This document shows, piece after piece, positions 10,189 through 21,364 of a stretch of DNA of 64,000 nt. Every line of letters begins with the position of its first letter. The first letter of the stretch is position 1. The notes beneath the pieces are model-generated. The model was not told the origin of the DNA. It was given only the letters and a program-made list of their open reading frames with translations, and searched no databases. The stretch is from Otatea glauca (Eukaryota > Streptophyta > Magnoliopsida > Poales > Poaceae), in the NCBI GenBank assembly GCA_036346275.1, contig CM070715.1:67877667-67941666 (forward strand), in the 5' to 3' direction. Both the position numbers and the translations under genes were made by a program.

Positions 10189-12934
10189 AAACCCTAATGA
10201 TTTTTGACCGTCGGATCTTAATCAAACGGTGGAAGTTGTTGTGTATTGAATCGGTTCACCAGCTAACCGTAACCATTGGATTCCGTAGACATATTGGATT
10301 TGGCTGCATCATAGCGAATCAAGCCCGTCCGTTCTGCCACATGCGCATCCTGCATCGTCTTCACCGATTAGAACTCGGGCAATTCGTGCCGTGTTCGCCA
10401 TGGGCACCGTGTGGGAAGCAGGTAAAGTGCGGACTTCTAGGGGTATTTAAGGAGCGCCTTGGCTGCGCAAGTTCGTCCACGCCCAAAACCATAGATCAAT
10501 TGGAGATTTTACGCTGCTATTTCGTCGAATTTTGCAAAGAACATCGAGCACCGTCGAGAGCTTCATAGAGCTGATTCACCGTCGATAGTGGGAGATAGAG
10601 CTCAAGACTAGTCATGTTGGAATCGCCATCTCGAGTTACGTCTAGTGTGCCCTTTAGATCTGCCGAAACTCTCCAGGAGAAGCCGATCCCTGTGGTGGCT
10701 GTCGTCACTAGAGAAGAAGCATACGTCGCCATTGTTCCAATGCCTGCACAAGAGATCGGATTGCTTGAAAAGATTGGCGGCGTTGAGGTGAGTCTGTAGA
10801 TGTGATGGCCAGGTTAGCTCGGTGTCGATGTGGAGAAGATGTGGCGATTGCGTGGCAGGTCGCGTAAGCGCTGTGCTAGCACCGAGTCACCGTGACACAC
10901 GATCCACGAGTCAGGGAGCTAGATCTGTGTGGACTAAGTCCCCCGTGTTCCCGATGAATTTCATGGACCGAGGGACACGTGTCTAGCTCTGATTGGCCTG
11001 TGGCTGTGCTGACGTCAGCATGGCGCAATAATAACCTTTTTTATTTAAAAATAATTCGGTTTATTATTTTATTTTCCAATTTTCTGATTTTTAGATTTTT
11101 GAATCTTCCGAGAACCCGTTCTCCCTCATACAAGCTTCGATTGAGGTGATTCAAATTTCTAAAAATTTGTAAAATTGAGATATATTTAATGGTGAATTTT
11201 TTTATTTTTGGAGTTTGTTTGCTCTCTATTTTGGTATTTATTTGGCTTTCTCTCTCATTTCACGTAGACGTTGAATTGTGCGACGCATCCGAGGAAGATC
11301 CGTCAACTCAAGACTAGGTTCCAGAGCAAGAATAAGAGCTTTACTAAGGCGAATTGTGCTTTGATCATGTTGAACCCAGTTTACAATATTGATATATTGT
11401 CTTCACACTATTGCATGTTATTTTATGTGTATAACTATTTCAAATTAAATTGAGAATTAGTTAATCTACCTAATAGAATTATACCCTACCTTGTCATTTG
11501 TACGCCATGATCTATTAGCACCCTAGATTGGTTCATTACTAGTTCGTTAATATAATAATCAACATGGGTTGGTTAGACCAATTTTAGCTTGCTTAGTTGT
11601 GCCACATATATCTCATGTTTTTTTTGGAAACGTCAAACTCAATAATGACTAATGGAATATGGAACATGTTTATGAAAGGTGTGTCGTGTGCTGTCACACA
11701 ACAATGTTGAGTTGCAGAGATGTATATCACAAAACGATGTCGACTTGTTGATGCCACGTGGTGCATGGTAATCAACTGGGGTGGTGAATAATTTAGATTG
11801 GGACAAGTGGCAAGGGGCAGTATGCCATGGTGGGCCGAAGGGCAAAGGGTATGTGGAAGTCTAGCCCTAGTCATCTTAAGGACTTAACCTTGCGAGCCTT
11901 TGAACTGAGTCAATCATACAACCACATGTTCTGGAATGGGACAGACCTAACTAAGTAGGTTACCAATATCTTCACATGTGATACCTCAGGTGGATAATCA
12001 CATAGAAGCGTGCTTACATAGAAGTACGGTTATAGCGGAGGATGTGGTGTCACACATCAATCCAACGATATTTCAGTCCTAACCTTCACCTCAGATGAGG
12101 GAAGGGATAGTGTACGGCATACGGGAGGTTCAGTGTTGAGATAAAAGTTTCTAAAAGGCTTTGTTATGATCACTCACTTTTGTGGTGCTTGGTTGTATCA
12201 TGTGGGTAAAGTGCATAACCTCTACAGAGTGTAAAATCTATTCGGATAGCCGTGCTCGCGGTATTGAGCAATGCTTAGGGATTACAGTGAAGGGTTAGAT
12301 TTTATAAAATGAAATCTTTGATGGGAAGGTTGGATGTTAATGGAAGTTTGGTATTTGACTTATTAGGGTTGATGCCATGTCTACTTGAGAAATGTCGAAA
12401 TTATTATTTATTGCTATTTGTTTTACTGTCTTTGCAATCTATTTACTGTATTCATTTACAAATGCTGCTTTACTACAAAAATAGCCTTGTTAGCCGTTCC
12501 TTTGGAATAAGCCTTGCATATAGTTATATAGAATTGCATTCTGTGCACAACTTGTTGAGTGCTTTAAGTACTCACCCTTGCCAACAACAACAGCTCCAGT
12601 TGAACAATCTACATCAGTGTTGGAGAAGTACCAGAAAGAGACGAATGTTTAGGTTGTGAGCTTTGTCAGTTGCCTGTGGTATATTGAGGGGCATCAACGT
12701 TTTTAGTCCACTGCAGTTTAACTTGTTATTCTATTTAGCCTTGTGAGGCATGGTCATGTAAGTTGATCATAAAGTTATTCAACAGGTATTATTTAATATA
12801 TGAAGTCGTTTATTATATGTTTCCGTTGTGTATGATTGTGATATTCATCTATGTTGAGCCTGTGTGCACTAGCGTGATCCTGGACTAGTGCGATATACAC
12901 AAAGGGTCTGGATTTGCATATTCGAGTCCTGACA
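10189..12934 (+). mobile_element. 5' LTR of a Tekay-like gypsy element, left end missing
   Basis: The sequence follows the same order of blocks as the complete LTR at 23791-26876: 'aaaccctaa' leader, TATTTAAGG promoter word near 10446, CCGTGGAC-type GC block, 'gcaataa' block, then the AT-rich half ending GAGTCCTGACA at 12934. It diverges from that family across its whole length, so it is a related but distinct family. About 700 bases that should precede 10189 are absent and Tat-like sequence stands in their place. A primer-binding site follows directly. Confidence 0.8.
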
Positions 12935-12938
12935 GAGG

Positions 12939-12950
12939 TGGTGTCAGAGG
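12939..12950 (+). other. Primer-binding site (initiator Met tRNA type)
   Basis: TGGTGTCAGAGG lies four bases after the LTR end. It resembles the usual TGGTATCAGAGC complement of the initiator methionine tRNA 3' end with two changes. This fixes the LTR border and the plus orientation of the element. Confidence 0.75.
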
Positions 12951-13571
12951 CATACTGACTGTAGGTCTTGGCCCTAGATAGTCTAGTCGTCTTTATAGGA
13001 CCTTCAAAATTATTTCTAAAGGAAAATTTTAATTTGAAAGAGTAATAAGTTCTCGACTTATCTTATTCTTCTATTCTTTCCTCTTGCTGAAATTATTTTT
13101 CTTTTCCTTGCTGGATTTGAGTTGAAAATCTTACCATAGTTGTCTTTAGTAGTTAACGAAGTACCACACCTTATAAGAAAGCATTGGGTGCCTTGCTGAT
13201 ACCCTGAAGGCTGTGAAGAAAGAAGTCACTGAACTCAAGGAGGAGTTGATCTATGAAGTGTTTCCAAAGCTAGAAGAGCCAGAGCTTGGAGTAGCCGGTT
13301 GAGACTCATGTATGGGAGTCGTGTCTGCTTAAGATAGAAGTGTCGCCCATGTAGGCGATAGTTTTGTGTGCTAAGGTTGAATTGGTTCTTTCATGATTGC
13401 TGAGTGTGTAGTATGTGTTACATAGTTTTTAGACTTACGTAAGCAACCATACCATGTTATTAATATTGATTGCTTAAGTTGTTGGGCTAAACCTATCTCC
13501 CCTGCATTATGATTCTTGCTTCTTACATATGTTATTTCCCTCTCCTCTAACCTTGTGAAGCAATCAAGCAG
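12951..13571 (+). other. Leader between primer-binding site and gag
   Basis: Noncoding leader of the Tekay-like element. It contains no long open frame. Parts of it resemble the leader of the element at 26877, for example the words around the primer site and the block just before gag (AAGCAATCAAGC). Nothing else is seen. Confidence 0.6.
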
Positions 13572-14353
13572 ATGGTGCAGACTCGTGGAAACAACAAAGT
13601 CAGAGGTGGAATCCGATCCAATGACAATCCCAATGATGAAGTTTTCCCTCAACAGTTGTCGCCAGTAGATGTGCAGAACTTGAGAGCTTTCTTTGTTGCT
13701 CAGACGCAGTTGATGCAGACTACGATGCAGCGATACAGAATATGACAACTCAAGCCGCCGTCAACAATGCAACTCAAGCCAACAACAATGGATCTCGTCC
13801 TTATTCCAAGCTGTCAAACTTTATGAGGACACATCCGCCAACATTCTCTGGAAATGTTAGCCCTATAGAAGCAGATGATTGGCTCAGAACCATTGAGAGG
13901 AAGTTGTGCATTACCCAGTGTGAAGGAAATGAGAAGGTGCTATATGCCTCACATCAGTTGGAAGGAAATGCTGCTGATTGGTGGGAGAATTACTGTGCTG
14001 CCCATGAAGCCCCACATGAGATCACATGGGAGGAGTTTACTGCTACTTTTCGTCGATACCATGTACCTGAAGGAATGATGGAGTTGAAGAAAGAGGAATT
14101 TAGGGCACTTAAGCAAGGAAGTCAGTCAGTGGCGAAATATAAGAATAAGTTTACACAGCTTGCACGTTATGCTCCAGAAGATGTTCTGACAGAAAAAGCG
14201 AGACAGTCTTGCTTCATGAAGGGACTACACGCCGATTTTCAAGTGAGTTCGAATACCCATAACTTTCCTAATTTTCAAGAGTTAGTCAACAAGTCTATAA
14301 TTCTAGAAGACAAGCTAAAGAAATTGGGTAAAGATCACAAGCGCAAAATGACT
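13572..14353 (+). pseudogene. Tekay-like gag (truncated, one frameshift)
   Basis: The frame opens at 13572 with MVQTRG, a typical start for this gag family, and runs to a TGA at about 13745. The continuation is in the neighbouring frame from 13742, so a small indel separates them. The second part carries the gag core: YSKLSNFMRTHPPTFSG, an ADDWLRTIE segment, NAADWWENYC and the FRRYHVPEGMMELKKEEF block. The protein ends at 14353 because reverse-oriented LTR sequence begins there, so the zinc knuckle and all of pol are missing. In a live element this protein forms the cytoplasmic capsid-like particle. Confidence 0.88.
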
Positions 14354-15344
14354 TGTCGAGACCCGAATATCAAACTCGGACTCTCTGTGTATAACGCACT
14401 AGTCCAGGATCACGCTAGTGCACACAGGCTCAACATAGATGAATATCACAATCATACACAGTGGTAAATAATAAATGACTCCATATATTAAATAAAACTA
14501 ATTGAATGACCTTATTGTCAACTTACATGACTATGCCTCGTAAGGTTGAATAATAAAATTAAACTGCAGCAGAATGAAAACGTAGATAAACTCCTAAGTA
14601 TACCACATGCAACTGACAAGGCTCGCACCCTAAACAAGGTCTCCTCCTGGTACTCCTTCTCCAGCATTGGTGTGAACTCCTCAACTAGTGATTTGTTGTT
14701 GGCCAGGGTGAGTACTTGAAAGCGCTCAACAAGTTGTGCACAAATGCAATTCTATATAACTATATGCAAGGATTATTCCAAAAGAATGGTTATCATGGCT
14801 ATTTTGCAATAAAGCAGCATTTGTAAATTAATACATTAAGTAGATTGTAAAAATAGTAAAACAAAATACAGTAATAAGTAATTTCAACATTTCTCAAGTA
14901 AACCAAGATTTTCAATCCTATGTCAAGTTTCCAACCTCCAATGGCAATCCTGCCATCCCAACCAAGTTTTCATTTTAGAAAATCTAACCATTAATTGTAA
15001 TTCCCGAGCATTGCTCAATACCGCAAGCACGGCTATCCAAATAGGTAAGCACAACTTGTCTTAGAAAAGCCCTTATTATTGCTCTGGACCTTGGTCTTGA
15101 GTTGACGGATTCTCCTCGGATACTTCGCACAATTCAATGTCTACAAGAAATAAGAGCGAAAGCCAAATAAACACCAAAACAGAGAGCAAACAAACTCCAA
15201 AAATCAAATAAAATTCACCATTAAATTGATATCAATTTTATAAATTTTTAGAAATTTGAATCACCTCAATCAAAGCTCGTATGAGGGAGAACGAGCTCTC
15301 GAAAGATTCAAAATCCAAAAATCAGCAGAATTTGGGATGTTACA
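14354..15344 (-). mobile_element. Reverse-oriented gypsy LTR with internal deletion
   Basis: On the minus strand this starts TGTAACATCCCAAA at 15344 and ends ...CGGGTCTCGACA at 14354, the ends of the Tekay-type LTRs in this window. At 991 bp it is about a third of their length, and the whole GC-rich promoter block is lost. Immediately beyond its start, at 15345-15358, is the reverse complement of a purine tract (AATGGGGGAGGTT), so it is the 3' LTR of an element running leftward. Confidence 0.85.
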
Positions 15345-15385
15345 AACCTCCCCCATTAATATAATCTTGACCCCGAGATTCAGGA

Positions 15386-15859
15386 CTAACTAGAGAATAG
15401 GTTAGGAAATTCTAAGTTCAAATCCTCTTCACGCTTCCATGTTGATTCACTTTCTGAATGGTCGTTCCACTGAACTCTACAAAAGCGAACTGACTTGTTT
15501 CTGGTCTTGCGCTCCATCACATCCAAAATCTTGATCGGCTGCTCTTTATAAGTCAAATCTTCCTACAGATCAATTGCTTCTAACGGTGTCTGTTCTACTG
15601 GCACTCTGGGGCACTTCTTAAGCTGTGACACATTGAACACATCATGCACTCCTGCCAATAACTGCGGCAACTCCAACAGATAAGCATCCTGTCCTCGACA
15701 GCTTAAGATCTTGAATGGACCAACATATCTTGGCGCAAGCTTCACTTTAGCATGAAACCATTTAACACCTTTAAGAGGGGTAACTCTAAGATACACGTAA
15801 TCATCTAAGATAAACTTTGTAGTGCTTGCCAAGTCGATAAGCAAGTGGCTAGTTCTCAT
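15386..15859 (-). pseudogene. Integrase C-terminus and chromodomain-like tail of the reverse element
   Basis: Minus-strand reading gives the end of a chromovirus integrase: a VYLRVTPLKGVKWFHAK segment, RYVGPFKIL and GVHDVFNVSQLKKC. One in-frame TAG at 15563 follows, then the same frame continues through a chromodomain-like stretch with KILDVMER, RNKSVRFC and a W-K-R-E-E-D-L ending, to a stop at 15386. Domain order and the LTR next door agree. The rest of pol is missing; the piece is cut at about 15860 where copia sequence of the opposite orientation starts. Confidence 0.87.
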
Positions 15860-15862
15860 CCT

Positions 15863-18450
15863 TCAAAGAGTATCATGTTCACATCTAGACCATTAGAGCT
15901 CTTACATATGGATTTATTTGGTCTAACAACCTACAAGAGCATCGGGGGCAATTCTTATTGTTTAGTCATTGTAGATGATTACTCAAGATACGTTTGAGTA
16001 TTCTTCTTAGAGGACAAATTCGAAGCCTCCGGTATTTTACAAAGTTTTACAAAAAGGGCTCAAAATGAATTTGATTTTAAAATAAAGAAAATTCGTAGTG
16101 ATAATGGTTCCGAGTTCAAGAATACAATAATCAAATATTATTGTGATGAACATGGGATAAAACATGAGCTTTCCGCCACCTACACTCCGGAGCAAAATGG
16201 AGTTGTAGAGCAGAAAAATCGAACATTAATTGAAATGGCAAAAACTATGCTTGATGAATATGGTACTCCCGATAGCTTTTGGGCGAAATCCATAAATACC
16301 GCTTGCCATGCAACAAATAGGCTTTATTTGCATCGTCTTTTGATAAAGACTTCCTATGAGCTTCTCATTGGAAGAAGACTGAACATCTCTTATTTTCGCA
16401 TTTTTGGTTGTAAGTGTTATATTTTGAAAAAGGGTATTTGGCTTTCAAATTCAAAGTCGTTGTGATATTGGTTTCTTGCTTGATTATTCCTCAAATAGTA
16501 AGGCTTACCGTGTCTTCAACCAAACCAAAGGTTTAGTTGAAGAGAAGTGTGATGTTGAGTTTGATGAGACTAATGGCTCTCAAGAAGAGCAAGAAATTTT
16601 GGATGATGTAGGTAATAAAGGCTTGAGACAAGCAATGAAGAACATGACGCTTGGAGACATCAAGCCGAAGGAAGACAAAGAAGATCAACCCTCATCCACT
16701 CAAGTCGAACCATCTATTTCCGCAATGCTAAGTCAAGCTCAACCAATTGACGTGGATGAGAAGGAGGACGATCATCAACTTCAACCTTTACCTCAAAGAG
16801 TCCATCATGCAATCTCTAAGGATCATCTAATAGATCAAATATTGGGTGACGTTAGTAAGGGTGTTCAAACTCGATCTTGTGTCTCTTCTTTTTGTGAACA
16901 TTACCCCATTGTGTCTTCTTTTGAACCCTCTCATGTAGATGAGGCATTAGATGATCCGGATTGGGTGAACTCAATGTATGAAGAGCTCAACAACTTCGCC
17001 CGGAATGATGTATGGGCGCTAGTCGAAAGACCTAATGATCACAACGTCGTCGATACAAAATGGGTATTTTGAAATAAGCAAGATGAGAACGGTATTGTGG
17101 TAAGAAATAAGGCAAGATTAGTAGCAAAAGGTTTCACACAAATTGAAGGACTTGATTTTGGTGAAACCTTTGCAATCGTGGCTAGATTAGAAGCCACTCG
17201 AATATTGCTTACATTTGCATCTTGCTTTGATATTAAGTTATTTCAAATGGATGTGAAGAGTGCATTTTTAAATGGATAAATATCCGAGTTGGTATTTGTT
17301 GAACACTCTCCCTGTTTTGGAAATCTAAACACCCAAATCACGTATACAAACTCTCTAAGGCATTATATGATCTCAAACAAGCTCCTAGAGTATGGTATGA
17401 GCTGCTTAGAGATTTTCTTCTTTCAAAGGGATTTAAAATTGGGAAGGTTGATACAACACTCTTCACTAAAGTAATAGATGGAGAATTCTTTGTATGTTAG
17501 ATTTATGTTGATAATATTATATTTGGCTCTACTAATGAAGATTTTTGCAAAGAATTTGGTGATATGATGTCTAGGGAGTTTGAGATGTCCATGATCAGGG
17601 AGTTGAGTTTCTTTTTGGACTTCAAATCATACAACTCAAGAATAAGACATTCGTGAGCCAAACCAAGTATGTGAAGGATCTTCTCAAGAGGTTTGGCATG
17701 GAGGACGCAAAGCCTATCAAGACTCACATGGCATCCAACGGGCATATTGATCTCAATGAGGGAGGTAAACCGGTAGATTTAAAGCTTTATCGTTCTATGA
17801 TCGGTAGTTTTCTCTATCTTGCCGCATCTAGGCCTGATATTATGTTTAGCGTTTGCATGTTTGCACGTTTTCAAGCCTCTCCTAAAGAGTGCCATTTAGT
17901 GGATGTTAAAAGAATTCTAAGATATTTAAAGCATTCCTCAAATATAGACTTATGGTATCCTAAAGGTACTAAATTTAATTTAGTTGGATATTCGGATTTG
18001 TATTATGCGGGTTGCAAAGTGGATAGATAGAGCACCTCAGAAAGTTGTTAATTTCTAGGTAGATCCCTTGTTTCATGGTTTTCCAAGAAACAAAATTCCG
18101 TAGCCCTATCCACCACCGAAGCCGAATATATATCCGCTGGTAGTTGTTGCGCTCAATTATTGTGGATGAGGCAAATAGATTATGGAATAAATTTTAGAAG
18201 TATGGCTCTTTTATGTGATAATGAAAGCACGGTTAAGATAGCTAACAACCTGGTTTAGCATTCAAGAACCAAACATATAAATATCCGTCATCATTTTCTT
18301 AGAGATCATGTGAGTAAAGGTGATATTGTGATTAGTCACATTAGAACCGAAGATCAATTAGCGGATATTCTCACCAAGCCCTTAGATGAAGCTCGTTTTT
18401 GCAAATTGAGGAATGAGTTAAATGTCATAGATATCTCTAATGTGGCTTGA
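15863..18450 (+). pseudogene. SIRE/Maximus-like Ty1/copia pol (integrase, reverse transcriptase, RNase H)
   Basis: From 15892 the frame gives the integrase core (LELLHMDLFGL, VDDYSRYV, R-S-D-N-G-S-E-F and TPEQNGVVEQKNRT), so D, D and E of the catalytic triad are visible. A long acidic linker follows at 16476-16950. Reverse transcriptase then runs at about 16950-17700, with FQMDVKSAFLNG intact. The catalytic box at about 17503 reads YVDN, not YVDD, and is preceded by a stop. RNase H at about 17980-18420 keeps STTEAEYIS, LCDNES and ADILTKPL. At least four further stops or frameshifts break it. The 5' half (LTR, gag, protease) is absent. The residue pattern is that of the SIRE/Maximus lineage. 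Confidence 0.88.
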
Positions 18451-18518
18451 AAGCATGCACCATGATTGATTCTTCTATTTGGTGTTGTTTTTTCTATCAT
18501 TTTAATGAGCAACACATT

Positions 18519-18527
18519 AAGGGGGAG
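18519..18527 (+). other. Polypurine tract of the SIRE-like element
   Basis: AAGGGGGAG stands 70 bases after the pol stop codon at 18450. It is the expected plus-strand primer for a copia element and marks the start of its 3' noncoding region. Confidence 0.7.
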
Positions 18528-19679
18528 TATTATACCATTTGTATGTATATTACATCCCTAAAATGTGAAAACATCAAATAAGTGCAAATACTTTTCAAAA
18601 AGGAAGACTTTAGACCATACTAGGTCAAAATATTTGAAATTATCCTGCTTTGATGCTTAAGGCATTAATTCTTCAAAATCTTCATTTACAAAAGAATAAA
18701 TATGTAAATCTCATCTTTTGGATAATACTTACTTTAATTAAATTCCTTTATGTTGAAAATAACTCAAAATACTTTGGTCAAAATCTTGTTTTTCTCAAAT
18801 CTCCACATAATCCAAAATTTTATCTATACTAACCTATTTAATGCACATTGTGAGTAAAAACCTTGGAACTAGATTTTTATCATATCTAGTCTCCCAAAAG
18901 GTATTTTCAAACTCATATATGCCAAATTTGTTGATTTCTCTCTTGACAAGCATCCAATTTTCAAAATAAATCCTTTTCGATCAAAAAAAGTCTACTTTAA
19001 TAAAAACTATTTGAAAAAGTTGCCCTCTTGATTGATTATCGAATTGAAGTGCTCAAATATGTTTTTCATTGAAATATGTGAACACACGAGCGATTTCAAT
19101 TCAATTGAGCTTTTAGGATGTTTTTCAGCCTGTCAGGGGCGGTGCTACCGGCCTTTGTGCGGTAGCACCGGAGGAGCGGTACTACCGACCGGCAGGCGGT
19201 AGCACCGCATGAGTCGGTTACAACCGACCCCTGCCTTTCCATGCGGTCTAACCGATTATTTCTCCTCCCTTAGCCCAAACCAACACCTCCGTTCTCATTT
19301 TCTTCTCCTCTCTCTCTTCTCCTCTCAAATCCCCAAGATCTCTGCAAATTTCTTGATTCCTCCTCGATCTACTGATTCAAGGTTTCATTCCCCCTCCTTT
19401 TCTCTTGGATCTCCTTGCATTCTCATTCCCTAAAGTTTAATTCCTAAAATTCTAGGGTTCTTGTAAAATTCTTTAGCACAACCTCAATATAGTACAAGGG
19501 ATTGTTAATCTCTCACAAACATCTCGAACCTTTTAAGACCCTTAGATCTTAACCTTGCACAAAAATCTAGTGCCAAACAATACCCTAGTCTTTAATCCTC
19601 CCGTATACCTCTTGCTTTAGATGAGTTGATTTCTGGCTTCTTGGTTGCTTAGGTTCTTCATGACCACCCTATGAGTTTA
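18528..19679 (+). mobile_element. 3' noncoding/LTR region of the SIRE-like element, interrupted on the right
   Basis: AT-rich sequence to about 19080, then a GC-rich cluster of short palindromes (19139-19227), a CT-rich leader (about 19255-19330) and 'ctagggttcttg' type sequence. Such palindrome clusters followed by a CT-rich leader are typical of Maximus-type LTRs of grasses. The exact LTR start is not obvious, and no second LTR is in view. A gypsy element begins at 19685 after a TATAG target duplication, so the right part is displaced or lost. No gene is seen. Confidence 0.6.
19139..19227 (+). repeat. Cluster of five short quasi-palindromes
   Basis: Within 89 bases the words GCGGTGCTACCGGCC, GCGGTAGCACCGGA, GCGGTACTACCGAC, GCGGTAGCACCGCA and GTCGGTTACAACCGAC follow one another. 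Each is a near-palindrome around CGGTNNNACCG. They lie upstream of the CT-rich leader of the LTR and may be regulatory or structural elements of U3. Confidence 0.85.
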
Positions 19680-19684
19680 TATAG

Positions 19685-21355
19685 TGTAACTACCCAAAAA
19701 ATTGAGTTTTGAAATGTTTGAATTTGAAAATTGAACCATTTGAATTTTTCCCAACTTAATCAAGCTTAATTTGAATTTTCTATTAATGAAAGGATTTAAT
19801 TTGACTAAACAATACATCACACAAAATATTTTCAGACGTAGTTGGGTCCATTGTGATTCAAAGAATTTTTCTGTATTTTTTGGAGATTTTTCTGAATTTA
19901 TTTGCTTTTGTTCGGATTTCTAGAAATTTATCAAATCGGAAAATGTTTTTATTTTATAAAAACTCCTCGGGCCGAATCTTTTGTGGCCCAGCCCGCTGCC
20001 TTGGCCCATCGGCCCATTTCTGCACGTCCACTCGGCCCGCTTCGCCCGCGCGCAGCCCAGCCGCTCGCGTCGCCGCCCGAAACCCTAACCACATCTGCGC
20101 CGCTTTTGGCATCCGTGCTGCGCAATGCCTCCCAAGGCTATAAATACCCCAGGGAGTCCTCGTGTTACGTGCGCTATTTTCCACCGCACCCGTTGCCCAA
20201 GCCGACGTCGTCGCTTCGCGCGAGCTCGCCGAAGTTCCGTCGCCGTCCGAGCCCTTCTTCTCCGTTGATCCGCCGCTCCGGTGCATCTCCGCCGCAGCCG
20301 TGCGCTTCCTCGAGTTCGCCCGAACCTCCTCTTCCGAATCCACACCGAACAGAGCCGATCCGGTACTGGTTCGCCGTAACCCGTGTCGTCTTCTTCGGTG
20401 ACGGCGAGCTCAAGCCTCAGCGCCACCGTGCGAAGCTGAGCAGTTGCCTTGGCCGTTCGATCGCCCGACAGCGCTTTAGATCGTGCCATGTCTTCATCGC
20501 CGTGTCTTTGTTTCTTTGCCAACCGATCTGGTCAAGCCATTGGATGCGCGACGTGTGGTCGTCCACGTAGCCGCCTGCGTCAGCGCCCACGTGTGCATCG
20601 CCGCCGCCTTGTCAGCCCCGCGTTAGCCCTAGCGTTATTCCCATGAGCCTGGTCCACCGTGGACCAGGCGAGCCCATGGACTCGGTCTATGGACCGAGGG
20701 TCCCACGCATCACCCGTGCGTCAACATTGTGCAATAAAAGGATTTTCATTTAGAAAAATAATTCCAGAAATTATCTTTTTCCATTTTCTCTGATATAATT
20801 TTACAGGAGCTCGTTCTCTCTCATACGAACTCCGATTGAGCCAATTCAAGTTTCTAAATTTTTCTAAAATCGAGCTCTACCTTCCAGAGCTATTTATTTT
20901 CAATTTTGAGCTTGTTTGAGTCTCTGTTTGGTATTTATTTGTATTCATTGCTTTCTTTTTTTCGGTAGACGCTAATTCCGAGAGAGCAAACAGAGACTTC
21001 GAAGACCAAGATTCAACACTAGATCAGCAAGGCAAGTCGTAACCTTTGATCATATTGATCCTATGTTTACAAAGTAATTTGTTTTATACAATTGCATGCT
21101 ATTTGTGTATCGATGATTATTTCATGGGAATAGCTATATACCTAGTTGTCATTATATCACCTTGATTATTGGGATGCCATGCATCTGTTGTTAACCCTAG
21201 GGTGGGACATTACTAGTTGGACATGATCATATTACCAACACTGGGTTATCGTACCTATGCTTAGACCTGCTCAGTTATACGATGGGATTCATATCACATG
21301 TTGAATAATTTTAATATTGACTTAATGAGATATTGAATTGTGGCCGATAGCCACT
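19685..21355 (+). mobile_element. 5' LTR of the deleted gypsy element, right part missing
   Basis: It shares its first 450 bases with the 3' LTR at 22820 and has the block order of the other Tekay-type LTRs, with a GC-rich promoter block (TATAAATACCCC near 20139), a 'gtgcaataaaag' word and then AT-rich sequence. It stops about 20 bases before the integrase-coding sequence, so a deletion has joined LTR to pol. Confidence 0.82.
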
Positions 21356-21364
21356 GTTGTAAAA

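Noticed and set aside
20085..20522. Long overlapping open frames on both strands near 20000-20640
   Set aside because: They lie in the GC-rich promoter block of a gypsy LTR where stop codons are rare; no domain on either strand.
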